This document shows positions 1 to 6,542 of a stretch of 9,746 nucleotides of DNA, piece after piece. The stretch covers positions 1-9,746 of the forward strand of contig CANRXD010000032.1 of NCBI GenBank assembly GCA_947643685.1. Direction: 5' to 3'. Each line of letters opens with the position of its first letter. Positions within the stretch are counted from its first letter, which is position 1. Source of the stretch: an uncultured Clostridium sp. Its GTDB lineage: Bacteria > Bacillota > Clostridia > Lachnospirales > Lachnospiraceae. The notes below the pieces were generated by a model. That model did no database searches and was not told where the DNA came from. It saw only the letters and a program-made list of their open reading frames with translations. A program made the translations under genes and the position numbers.

Positions 1-370
1 CGGTCTGGGACAAGATCTGGATCATAAATACGGCGACCACCGCATGGGGGACAAGAATGGGAAGCCGTACCGCATAGACCATGGCGCCTTTGGTTTTTCT
101 GCATTTGATGAGGGCAATGCTTATGAGAACTCCCAGGACGGCGGAGACCACAGAGGAAAAGAATGCAATCTTTATGCTCACCATTACAGAACTTAAGAAT
201 TCGCTGCTGCGAAGAACGCGGACGTAGTAGCTGAAGGTAGGCTTCGTGAGACCGAAGGCCGGAATGTATCCAAGGCTCTGCACGGTCACATGAAACACGG
301 AGGACAGAAGCAGGGCCATGAGAACAAAAAAAGGAAGGAGGAGTAAAAAGGGCTTTTTGCTTTTTTTCAT
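1..370 (-). CDS. ynjC: ABC transporter permease, YnjC-like (5' part, cut by window edge)
   Basis: This is the first 123 codons of an integral membrane permease that continues beyond the left edge. The ATG lies at 370-368, immediately after the TAG stop of ynjB with no gap, so the two genes are almost certainly cotranscribed and translationally coupled; no good independent ribosome binding site is seen. The protein opens with a lysine-rich stretch (MKKSKK) and a hydrophobic segment at about residues 7-27. An extracytoplasmic stretch rich in aromatic residues follows, then further hydrophobic segments from about residue 62. This fits the start of a MetI-type permease. The YnjC assignment rests mainly on the cognate YnjB upstream; the diagnostic EAA loop is not in the window. 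An ATPase gene (ynjD) would be expected next, outside the window. The substrate of YnjBCD systems is not established. Confidence 0.8.
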   Translation of the reverse strand, partial: MKKSKKPFLLLLPFFVLMALLLSSVFHVTVQSLGYIPAFGLTKPTFSYYVRVLRSSEFLSSVMVSIKIAFFSSVVSAVLGVLISIALIKCRKTKGAMVYAVRLPILVPHAVVAVFMIQILSQT

Positions 371-1600
371 CTATTTTCCCACAACCTCGTTGAGCCAGAT
401 TTCCTCGATCACCGGAACCAGGTCAGCCGGCATTTCGGGCAGGCGGTGGGAAAGAAGCTCTGCCTGGGTAAGGACGCCTTGTCCCATGTCAACGGCATTG
501 AAGGCGGCTTTTTCTTCTTCCGACAGCTTTTCCTCTGCAACCACAGGAAGCTCTTTTAACTCGGCGTACTGGGTGAGCTGGATTTCACCGCTTAAGATGG
601 CATTGATGACAGTCATGGCGCCTGCCTTGTTGGGAGAATTGAAGGCGATGGCCATGTAGTTGGTGTTTCCGATGGTGCCGTTGTCAAATACAAAGGTTTG
701 GGTGGTATTGGTGTAGATGCCCTTTTCGATTCCTGTGGCAACGGAGAAGGGGCCGTAACTCATATCAAGGACCAGCTCTCCGTCGGAAAACATGGCATCA
801 ACGGCGTTGGAGGAATCGGGGAAGGTCTTTCCCTCATTCCACAAATAGGGATTTAACTGACGCAGGTATGTAAGAGCCGGTTCGATGGCCTCCTTTACGG
901 TATCATAATCGGCCTCCATGGTCTGGAACTGTTCCCATCCGCATGTTTCATAGATCAGATTGCGGACGAAGGCGCTTCCCGTAAAGTCGGGAAGGGCAGG
1001 ATAGGTCACCTTTCCGGGATATTTTTTACAGAATTCCATGAGCTCACCGGCATTTTTCGGAAGGTCAGGGGTCACAGCCGTATCGGCATACAGAACCATC
1101 TGCGCTTTTGCGTAGGGAGCTTCATAATTTTCTATGGGCATGCAGAAGTCGTTTAAGGTCTCCGGATCCTCTAAATCAATATAGGCCTCCATGTTGGGGA
1201 GTTTGTCTGTAAAGGGCCCATAAAGGAGGCCGTTATCCTTGGCGGAATAAAAGTTCTCGCCGTTGATCCATATCATATCAATGCTGCCGGAGGCAGAATC
1301 AGCCTGTTTTTCGCCGGAAAGTTTGGCGAGAATGTCATCAATATTCATTCCCACCACCTCCAGGGTTATATTATAGTTTTCCTTTACATAATCGGCAACC
1401 GTGGTGTTGAGCCAGTTGTTTCGGTTCTCATCTCCGCCCCATCCATAAAAGGTAACAGTGGTGCCTTCGGCTGCTTTTGTAATTTCATCCCATGAAGCAG
1501 AAGTCAGGTCGATCTCCCTTTTGGATTTGCTGCCGCAGGCAGTCAGAGTGAGTAACATAAGGGCTGCAGGAACCAGAGCCATGAGTTTCTTTAGTTTCAT
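371..1600 (-). CDS. ynjB: ABC transporter substrate-binding lipoprotein, YnjB family
   Basis: This 409-residue extracytoplasmic solute-binding lipoprotein would deliver an unknown ligand to the permease encoded directly downstream. The ATG at 1600 is chosen because a GAGGAAG ribosome binding site lies 8 nt upstream and because it yields a proper lipoprotein signal: lysines at 2, 4 and 5, a hydrophobic core, and the lipobox LTAC with lipidated Cys22. The reading frame is open further upstream to 1900, but that extension would run across the promoter. Family marks recalled from YnjB proteins (COG4134) are clear: GWGGDE at residues 53-58, then SIDMIWINGENF at 106-117 followed by a GLLYGP segment, a PALPDFTGSAF segment mid-protein, and GTIGNTNYMAIAFN in the C-terminal half. 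The length is close to E. coli YnjB. The ligand cannot be read from the sequence. Confidence 0.93.
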   Translation of the reverse strand: MKLKKLMALVPAALMLLTLTACGSKSKREIDLTSASWDEITKAAEGTTVTFYGWGGDENRNNWLNTTVADYVKENYNITLEVVGMNIDDILAKLSGEKQADSASGSIDMIWINGENFYSAKDNGLLYGPFTDKLPNMEAYIDLEDPETLNDFCMPIENYEAPYAKAQMVLYADTAVTPDLPKNAGELMEFCKKYPGKVTYPALPDFTGSAFVRNLIYETCGWEQFQTMEADYDTVKEAIEPALTYLRQLNPYLWNEGKTFPDSSNAVDAMFSDGELVLDMSYGPFSVATGIEKGIYTNTTQTFVFDNGTIGNTNYMAIAFNSPNKAGAMTVINAILSGEIQLTQYAELKELPVVAEEKLSEEEKAAFNAVDMGQGVLTQAELLSHRLPEMPADLVPVIEEIWLNEVVGK

Positions 1601-1673
1601 AATCGTATCTTCCTCTTTCTGCCCTCCGGGGATGGAGGGCCTTTTTTCCGGAGTTGCAGACTCCATAAATCCC
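1601..1673 (-). promoter_or_regulatory. Structured 5' leader of ynjB with competing hairpins
   Basis: The predicted leader holds two tandem inverted repeats. The first has stem 1650-1654/1660-1664 (GGAGT/ACTCC). The second has a 7-bp stem 1621-1627/1634-1640 (GCCCTCC/GGAGGGC) ending about 20 nt before the ATG. The leader segment ATGGAG (1669-1664) is also a perfect complement of CTCCAT (1637-1632), and the GGGG run near the leader start can pair with the adjacent CCCC, so a third pairing could disrupt both hairpins. This could be a regulatory switch or a simple mRNA-stabilising structure. Read on the plus strand, the second hairpin is followed by six Ts (1642-1647), so it could instead terminate antisense transcripts leaving ynjB. 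No known riboswitch class is recognised. Confidence 0.35.
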
Positions 1674-1679
1674 CCCGAT

Positions 1680-1708
1680 ATTTTAAAAGTCTGCCAAAAG
1701 AAAGTCAA
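1680..1708 (-). promoter_or_regulatory. Sigma-A promoter for ynjB
   Basis: Read on the minus strand, the -35 box TTGACT (1708-1703), a 17-nt spacer and the -10 box TAAAAT (1685-1680) each match consensus at 5 of 6 positions. Transcription would start near 1673, giving a leader of roughly 70 nt. It is the only strong minus-strand promoter seen between the divergent operons and marks the start of the ynjB-ynjC transcript. Confidence 0.75.
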
Positions 1709-1731
1709 CGTAATTCCTTTTCTATGGAGAA

Positions 1732-1759
1732 TTGCTATGAAAAGGCTATTAGGTATAGA
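1732..1759 (+). promoter_or_regulatory. Candidate promoter for the nucleoside hydrolase operon
   Basis: TTGCTA (1732-1737), a 16-nt spacer and TATAGA (1754-1759) form a moderate sigma-A-like promoter pointing at the gene starting at 1845. A second -10-like box, TATAGT at 1803-1808, is closer to the gene but has no recognisable -35 box. The divergent layout needs a plus-strand promoter somewhere in 1709-1830; which of the two is used is uncertain. Confidence 0.35.
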
Positions 1760-1844
1760 AATTGCAAATAACGGCAGTCCGGGCATGATTTTAAGGGCCA
1801 GGTATAGTAAAATGATGTAAGACCATGCAAAAAGGAGTTCGGAT

Positions 1845-3380
1845 ATGAAGTATGTGATTTTTGACTGCGACAGCACAGCCGGAATTCCGGGATATCCCAT
1901 GGATGATGCGCTGGCGCTTTTCTATCTGCTTGGACGACCGGAGGAGGCAGAGGTTTTAGGCATCACCTGTACCTTCGGAAACGGGACAGCTAACCAGGTA
2001 TACTCTGCCACCTCTGCCCTGCTTTCAGAGACTGGATGGGATAAAATCCCGCTGTATCCTGGAGCCGAAGACGGGGAGGACCCCAAAAGCCCGGCCGCCC
2101 GGTTTATCAGGGAGACGGTGAACGCCCGTCCGGGAGAGATTTCCTTTGTCGGAATCGGTTCCCTGACCAATCTTTATGGCGCCTGGCTTCTGGATCCCGG
2201 CCTTTTTGGAAAGCTTAAGGAAATTGTCCTCATGGGCGGTTATACGGCTCCTGTTTTGTATCACGGAAAGCATCTGGACGAGCTTAATTTTTCCTCTAAT
2301 CCCAGAGCGGCGGCCTGCGTTCTCACCCATGGGCGGAATATCTCCATTCTCACGGGAAACAACACCCTGGAGCCCTCCCGGCTTCCCAGGGAGGAATTTA
2401 TTGAGAAGTTTAAGGCCAGCAGCGGGGCGGGGAGGTATCTGGCAGAAAAGCTGGGTTACCGGTTTGACGTGAAGGAAAAGAAGTACGGGGAGGCAGCTTC
2501 CTATTGCTGGGATGTGGTGGCGTCCGTGTACCTTCTGCATCCGGAGCTTTATATTGACAGCCCCGTAAGCTGCTATGTGACGGAAAAAGGGATGCACAGC
2601 GGCTGGCTTGGAGTTACAGAGAAAGCGCCGGATACCTGTCTTTTAAATCTTCCCAGAGTAAAGGACTTATCTGCATATAGAAAGGAAATGTACGGGGGAT
2701 GGCTGGATTTTAAAGTGCGAAGGAAAAGGACCATGATCTGCTTTACCCGCGTCCCGCGTCCGGGAAAAACAAAAACGAGACTTCTTCCGGTTCTTTCCCC
2801 TGAGCAGTGCGCCGGACTGCACCGGGCATTTTTAGAAGATCTTTCAGAGGTTTACCGCAAGATAGAAGCGGATGTATTTGTCGCATACGACGAGGATCCG
2901 GACTGGGAGGTGCTAAAGGAGATTTTTCCCATGGCGGCCGGATTTTTCGCACAGTCCGGGGAGGGGCTGGGGGAAAAAATGGACCATGCCATAAAAAGGG
3001 TGCTGGCTCTTGGATATGATATGGCTGTACTTACGGGAACGGACCTGCCGCTTATGAAGAAAGAGCATCTGGAAGACGGCTTTCAGAAACTCCGGGACAA
3101 TGATATGGTCCTTGGTCCAACCCCGGACGGGGGATATTACCTGATTGGGTTGAAAAAGCCATGCAGCCAGGTGTTCTCAGGACAGCAGTACGGAAATGGA
3201 AGTGTTTTTGAGAACACATGGAAGAAGGCGGAGGCAGAAGGGCTCCACGTTGCCGGGGCTTTTGGCTGCGGCGATGTGGATACGCCAGAGGATCTGTACA
3301 GGTTGGCAAAAGAGGTCTGCCCGGCCAGCAGGACCGGGAGATATTTGGAGCTGCTGAGAAAGGAAGGTGTTCGCCTGTGA
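1845..3380 (+). CDS. Nucleoside hydrolase fused to CofC-like transferase (DUF2064/TIGR04282)
   Basis: This 511-residue cytoplasmic protein is a two-domain fusion. Residues 1-290 are an inosine-uridine preferring nucleoside hydrolase domain, a family that hydrolyses the N-glycosidic bond of nucleosides using a calcium bound by aspartates. The signature reads D7-C-D9, then an enlarged loop, then D20-D21-A-L. The usual C-terminal His-Asp pair is replaced by W222-D223. Residues 297-511 match the DUF2064/TIGR04282 family: PRPGKTKTRL at 304-313, TGTDLP at 397-402, GPTPDGGYYLIGL from 424, and DVDTPEDL from 477. That GT-A-fold family resembles CofC/MobA nucleotidyltransferases and is named an arsenosugar or rSAM/selenodomain-associated transferase; its reaction is unproven. 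The start is supported by AAGGAG 7 nt upstream. The gene leads a three-gene operon, its stop overlapping the next start by 4 nt. Both domain assignments are secure; substrates are unknown. Confidence 0.9.
   Translation: MKYVIFDCDSTAGIPGYPMDDALALFYLLGRPEEAEVLGITCTFGNGTANQVYSATSALLSETGWDKIPLYPGAEDGEDPKSPAARFIRETVNARPGEISFVGIGSLTNLYGAWLLDPGLFGKLKEIVLMGGYTAPVLYHGKHLDELNFSSNPRAAACVLTHGRNISILTGNNTLEPSRLPREEFIEKFKASSGAGRYLAEKLGYRFDVKEKKYGEAASYCWDVVASVYLLHPELYIDSPVSCYVTEKGMHSGWLGVTEKAPDTCLLNLPRVKDLSAYRKEMYGGWLDFKVRRKRTMICFTRVPRPGKTKTRLLPVLSPEQCAGLHRAFLEDLSEVYRKIEADVFVAYDEDPDWEVLKEIFPMAAGFFAQSGEGLGEKMDHAIKRVLALGYDMAVLTGTDLPLMKKEHLEDGFQKLRDNDMVLGPTPDGGYYLIGLKKPCSQVFSGQQYGNGSVFENTWKKAEAEGLHVAGAFGCGDVDTPEDLYRLAKEVCPASRTGRYLELLRKEGVRL
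2721..2735 (+). promoter_or_regulatory. Possible internal ribosome binding site and start at the fusion joint
   Basis: A purine-rich AGGAAAAGGA (2721-2730) lies 2 nt before an in-frame ATG (2733-2735), the first residue (Met297) of the transferase domain. This could be a relic of a once separate gene or a live internal start giving a free transferase of about 215 residues. The nearer AGGA is tight to the ATG and the farther AGGA is better spaced. This is only suggestive. Confidence 0.3.
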
Positions 3381-4381
3381 TTGATCGTGAACCTCTTTGT
3401 TCTTATTTAAAAAGTGGAAAATTTCTTCGGCCCCTGGGGCTTTCTGAAGGAACGGACCTTAAATTTTCTCCTCTGGGACAGGGAGAGTATAATGTAAATT
3501 ACAGCTTTGTCCATCCAGGTTCGGAACAGAGGCTGGTGCTCAGAATCAATAAGGGAAGCCAGATGCACTTAAAAGACCAGATTGGGTATGAGTTCATGGC
3601 ACTGCAATATCTGGCTTCCAGCGGGCGGACGCCGAGGCCTCTTTTCTGCGACAGGGAGCATAAGCTTCTTGTGATGGAATGGCTTCCGGGAACAGCCTTA
3701 GACTACAAGCGCGACATGGAGCAGGCAGCCGGGATCCTGGCGGACATTCACAGTGTTCCGGTTCCCGATGGCTGTAAGCTCCTTCGTCCGGCCTTTCCCG
3801 CCGCAGCCATTTATGAAGAATGTCGGGATATGGTGAAACATTATCTGGAATGGGAAAAGGCGGACGCTAATGTCTGCGGACTTTTAAGAACCCTTATGGA
3901 GGAAATCGGGAAGCTTCCCTTACGGGAACCATCTGCCGTTCCCCGCTGTATGATCAATACAGAGCTTAATTCCGGCAATTTTCTGGTGAATCCGGGTGGA
4001 AAAAGTTATCTGGTGGACTGGGAAAAACCATTGATTTCGGAACCGGCCCAGGATCTTGGACATTTTCTGGCCCCCACCACCACTTTCTGGAAAACCGATG
4101 TGATCCTTGAGCCAAAGGAGGTGCGGGCCTTTGTAAAAATCTATACAAAGGCGATGGGAGACCGGATGGACTGCTCTTTGCTGGCCGGACGGCTGCCACT
4201 CTATCTTACGGTCACATGCTTAAGGGGTGTGACCTGGTGCGCCATGGCATATCGGGAGTATATGGAGCCAGGGCGTGAGCTTATCAACGAGGATACCCTT
4301 TACAAATTAAAGGCCTATCTGAGGCCGGAATTCCTTGAAAATCTTCTGGAAAACTATGTGCGGAAGGATTTTCTGGCATGA
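3377..4381 (+). CDS. APH/choline-kinase-fold phosphotransferase with altered catalytic loop
   Basis: A 334-residue predicted cytoplasmic small-molecule kinase of the aminoglycoside phosphotransferase/choline kinase superfamily. The GTG at 3377 is chosen because it overlaps the preceding TGA (GTGA, 4 nt) and has AAAGGAAGG about 9 nt upstream; the frame stays open further 5' only inside the preceding gene. Visible kinase landmarks are the nucleotide loop LGQGEYN (33-39), the hinge VMEWLPG (99-105), the catalytic-loop equivalent INTELNSGNF (193-202) and the metal-binding DWE (214-216). The usual H-x-D of the catalytic loop is N194-T-E196, so the catalytic base position is Glu rather than Asp, while Asn201 is kept. 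Context, between a nucleoside hydrolase-transferase fusion and a glycosyltransferase, suggests a sugar or nucleoside-derived substrate rather than an antibiotic. The fold is well supported; substrate and activity are inference. Confidence 0.82.
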   Translation: MIDREPLCSYLKSGKFLRPLGLSEGTDLKFSPLGQGEYNVNYSFVHPGSEQRLVLRINKGSQMHLKDQIGYEFMALQYLASSGRTPRPLFCDREHKLLVMEWLPGTALDYKRDMEQAAGILADIHSVPVPDGCKLLRPAFPAAAIYEECRDMVKHYLEWEKADANVCGLLRTLMEEIGKLPLREPSAVPRCMINTELNSGNFLVNPGGKSYLVDWEKPLISEPAQDLGHFLAPTTTFWKTDVILEPKEVRAFVKIYTKAMGDRMDCSLLAGRLPLYLTVTCLRGVTWCAMAYREYMEPGRELINEDTLYKLKAYLRPEFLENLLENYVRKDFLA

Positions 4382-5052
4382 AGATCGCCATGATTATTCC
4401 TACCTATAATGAAGGGAAAACCATAGAGGCCATGGTAAGGCAGTTGGAAGTCCTTCCCGGAGACTGGGAGATTCTGTTTGCAGACGGTAAGAGCCAGGAC
4501 AATACGGTGGAAAAGATCGGCGGCCGTTTTCCTGTGATGGACTGCCCTAAAGGGCGGGCAAACCAGATGAACGCCGCCGCCCAAATGGCAGAAGCCGATG
4601 TGCTCTGGTTCGTCCACTGTGACAGCGTGCTCTGTCCGGATTCTCATGAGCAGATCGAACATGCCATCGGCCAGGGAGCGGTATGGGGATGTTTCCATAT
4701 TAAATTTGATTATGATGGGCCCTTTATGGGCTGCAACACTTACTTTTCCAACCGGCGCGCCAGAAAAGGAATCGCTTTCGGCGACCAGGGGATCTGGATA
4801 AAAAAAGAGGTATTTGCGGCCATGGGCGGTTTCCCGGCGCTTCCCATTATGGAAGACTATGAATTTTCTCTGCGGATGAATCGGGCAGGCATCCCCATTT
4901 TTGTGGTTCCGGGCAGCATTATCACTTCCGGGCGCCGTTACCGGAAGATCTTTCCGTTACTTGTCATGTGGAGAATGTTTTACCTCAGGTATCTTTACCG
5001 GAAGGGGACGGATATCCAGATCATTGCAGAAAAATACCGGGATATCAGATAA
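4378..5052 (+). CDS. GT2 glycosyltransferase, TIGR04283 (arsenosugar/selenodomain-associated) family
   Basis: A 224-residue glycosyltransferase family 2 protein. Its ATG overlaps the stop of the kinase gene by 4 nt (ATGA), with GGAAGG a short way upstream. Motifs in order: IPTYNE (7-12), DGKSQDNT (36-43), GRANQMN (59-65), the metal-binding HCD (80-82), GDQG (135-138), MED (158-160) and SGRRY (184-188). The GRANQMN, GDQG and S-x-RR marks match what I recall of the TIGR04283 family, whose members typically sit beside TIGR04282 proteins, as here. A hydrophobic patch at about 191-207 may attach it to the membrane. The natural acceptor and donor are unknown; the family name reflects gene context, not a proven reaction. 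It is the last gene of its operon and runs 8 nt into the convergent neighbour. Confidence 0.9.
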   Translation: MKIAMIIPTYNEGKTIEAMVRQLEVLPGDWEILFADGKSQDNTVEKIGGRFPVMDCPKGRANQMNAAAQMAEADVLWFVHCDSVLCPDSHEQIEHAIGQGAVWGCFHIKFDYDGPFMGCNTYFSNRRARKGIAFGDQGIWIKKEVFAAMGGFPALPIMEDYEFSLRMNRAGIPIFVVPGSIITSGRRYRKIFPLLVMWRMFYLRYLYRKGTDIQIIAEKYRDIR

Positions 5053-5063
5053 TCCCGGTTTTC
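5030..5063. terminator. Bidirectional terminator spanning both convergent stop codons
   Basis: An 8-bp perfect stem, ACCGGGAT (5036-5043) and ATCCCGGT (5052-5059), encloses an 8-nt loop. On the plus strand the stem runs into TTTT (5059-5062). On the minus strand it is followed by one A and then TTTTT (complement of 5034-5030). The TGA of the minus-strand gene (5047-5045) lies in the loop, and the plus-strand TAA (5050-5052) lies at the loop/stem border, so one element serves both operons. The minus-strand U-tract is the better one. Confidence 0.7.
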
Positions 5064-5830
5064 ATAAGAAAAGTGATTTTTATTCGGTTTTTCCAGCCGC
5101 GGGTTTTCGATGTCCCGAAAAGCAGTTCCAAAAGATGGAGGACTTTCCTCCCCTCGCTGCCAAATGCCGTAAGGCAGCCCTCGCAGCTGCTTACGATGGT
5201 GAGGTCTTCCGGGAATTCTGCCAGACGCTTTTTACGCATAAGTTGACTTTTTTCGGGGGCCGTGGTCCGCATCATATGGAAATTTCCGCAGCATCTGGTT
5301 TCGGGGCCTGTGTGCTCCGGCTCCTGGTACCGGCAGCCGCTTAAGGCTAAGAGCTTTCTGGCGGCTTCCTGCTGCCTTACGTCTTTCCTTGTGGGACAGG
5401 GATCGTGCCATAGGAAGGTCCCGCTTACGGTATGCAGATCACTGGCGGTAAGACAGTCGGAAAGAACCGGCCAGATGGGAAGAATCTCGAAACTATCTAG
5501 GGCCCTCAGCTGTATGGTGCAGTTTGGGCAGGCAGTGTAAATACGCCTGACACCCCGCTTTTTTAAGAGACAAAGCAGCTTTTCCCGTCTCTTTTTTTCC
5601 TTTTCGGGGAATAAAAAAACTGTGGGCGGTCCGCAGCAGCCGGCTGCAAGGCGGATGTCCGGTTCCCTTCGCTTCAGGATGGACAAAGTCTCTTCTAGAA
5701 GGGCGGAATCCAGATTCATAAGGGCACAGCCCGGCCAGAAAACCGCCTCCGCTTTTGGAATATGCAGGAGCAGAGGATGGAAGGACAAGGTCTGATGAAA
5801 CCTCATCCCCAAAAGTCCGGATTTATTCAT
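5045..5830 (-). CDS. HdrB-like protein with two CCG (cysteine-rich) domains
   Basis: A 261-residue cytoplasmic protein with two cysteine-rich CCG domains (PF02754 type), as in heterodisulfide reductase subunit HdrB, GlpC and LutA. The first motif is C35, C65-C66-G and C101-P-N-C104; the second is C145, C180-C181-G and C216-E-G-C219. Spacing is CX29CCX34CXXC and CX34CCX34CXXC, close to the classical pattern. In HdrB these cysteines hold unusual [4Fe-4S] clusters that act on disulfides. No separate ferredoxin CxxCxxC domain is present, so electrons must come from a partner. The ATG at 5830 overlaps the stop of the preceding TVP38 gene by 8 nt, with an AGGAA site upstream. It is the third gene of its operon. 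Redox handling of a thiol, persulfide or related compound is likely; the exact substrate is unknown. Confidence 0.85.
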   Translation of the reverse strand: MNKSGLLGMRFHQTLSFHPLLLHIPKAEAVFWPGCALMNLDSALLEETLSILKRREPDIRLAAGCCGPPTVFLFPEKEKKRREKLLCLLKKRGVRRIYTACPNCTIQLRALDSFEILPIWPVLSDCLTASDLHTVSGTFLWHDPCPTRKDVRQQEAARKLLALSGCRYQEPEHTGPETRCCGNFHMMRTTAPEKSQLMRKKRLAEFPEDLTIVSSCEGCLTAFGSEGRKVLHLLELLFGTSKTRGWKNRIKITFLMKTGII

Positions 5831-6542
5831 GGGAGGTTCCTGCTTTCTTTTTCTGACGGTCGTTGTAAAGCTGCCTGCATATGGTAACGAGGATTCCCAG
5901 GGAGAACACGCAGAGAAGACCTGTTACCAGATATTTTGCGCCTCCCGTCAGCATGCCGCCCACATAGGAGTAGACAATGGTGGCCGGAAGCTGCCCGATT
6001 CCCGTGGCGATGAAAAAGGCCCAGAAGCCGATGGGGGTCAGCCCGGCGAAATAGCTGACAGCATCGAAGGATACAAAGGGCAGAAGACGGCAGATAAGAA
6101 CGGTTCTGGTACCGTATTTTTGAAAGTAGCCCTCAACGCCTGCAAGGGCGCCCTTTCCGGCAAACTTTTCCACCACATCACGGCCAAGGCCCCGGGAGAT
6201 AAAAAAGCACAGAGCCGCGCCTGCCATGGCGCTGGACCAGGATAAAATAGCGCCCTGCCACCATCCAAAGATCGCGGCGTTGGACAGTGTGATCATAAAG
6301 GCCGGAAGCGGCGCCGCCACAGAGGAAAACACCATAAGACAGAAGGAAAACACAACGGCATAGGCGCCGAAGGAGCGGATATATTCCGCGACGGCATCCA
6401 GATTGGCAGAAGCCAGAATGGCGACGGCCCTGTTCACGGCTCCATTGACGGACGGAACGGCCAGGTATACAACCAGCAGAAGGGCCAGAACCAGAAGGAT
6501 TGCCAGACGGGTCAGCGCGGGGTTATTTTTCGCTTTGTTCAT
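5823..6542 (-). CDS. TVP38/TMEM64 (VTT/DedA-like) membrane protein
   Basis: A 239-residue polytopic membrane protein of the SNARE-associated/VTT family (PF09335). An N-terminal membrane segment spans about residues 11-30. The conserved core follows: a re-entrant-type stretch around APLPAF and IFGWWQGA (77-98), an aromatic/small-residue helix ending in SRGLGR (116-121), RLLPFVSFDAVSYFAGL (152-168), and GIGQLPATIVYSYVGG (181-196). A last membrane segment and a basic tail end the protein. The ATG at 6542 is preferred: GGAG (6555-6552) lies 9 nt upstream, whereas the alternative ATG at 6548 is only 3 nt from it. It overlaps the upstream paralogue by 20 nt and the downstream Fe-S gene by 8 nt. Family members are linked to lipid scrambling or transport, but the bacterial YdjX/YdjZ branch lacks a firm function. 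Confidence 0.87.
   Translation of the reverse strand: MNKAKNNPALTRLAILLVLALLLVVYLAVPSVNGAVNRAVAILASANLDAVAEYIRSFGAYAVVFSFCLMVFSSVAAPLPAFMITLSNAAIFGWWQGAILSWSSAMAGAALCFFISRGLGRDVVEKFAGKGALAGVEGYFQKYGTRTVLICRLLPFVSFDAVSYFAGLTPIGFWAFFIATGIGQLPATIVYSYVGGMLTGGAKYLVTGLLCVFSLGILVTICRQLYNDRQKKKAGTSHE

Noticed and set aside
1601..1900. A 100-codon upstream extension of the ynjB frame.
   Set aside because: It crosses the promoter and leader, runs into the divergent gene, and would bury the lipoprotein signal peptide; the ATG at 1600 has a good ribosome binding site.
3218..3376. An upstream start for the kinase inside the preceding gene.
   Set aside because: It lies fully within the transferase domain in another frame; the GTG at 3377 gives the expected kinase start and a 4-nt coupled overlap.
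3377..4381. Calling the kinase an aminoglycoside resistance gene.
   Set aside because: Only the fold is shared; the catalytic loop differs and the neighbours are sugar/nucleoside enzymes.
1845..5052. Stating outright that this is an arsenosugar biosynthesis cluster.
   Set aside because: The family names come from gene context elsewhere; no ArsM, ArsS or arsenic regulator is in the window.
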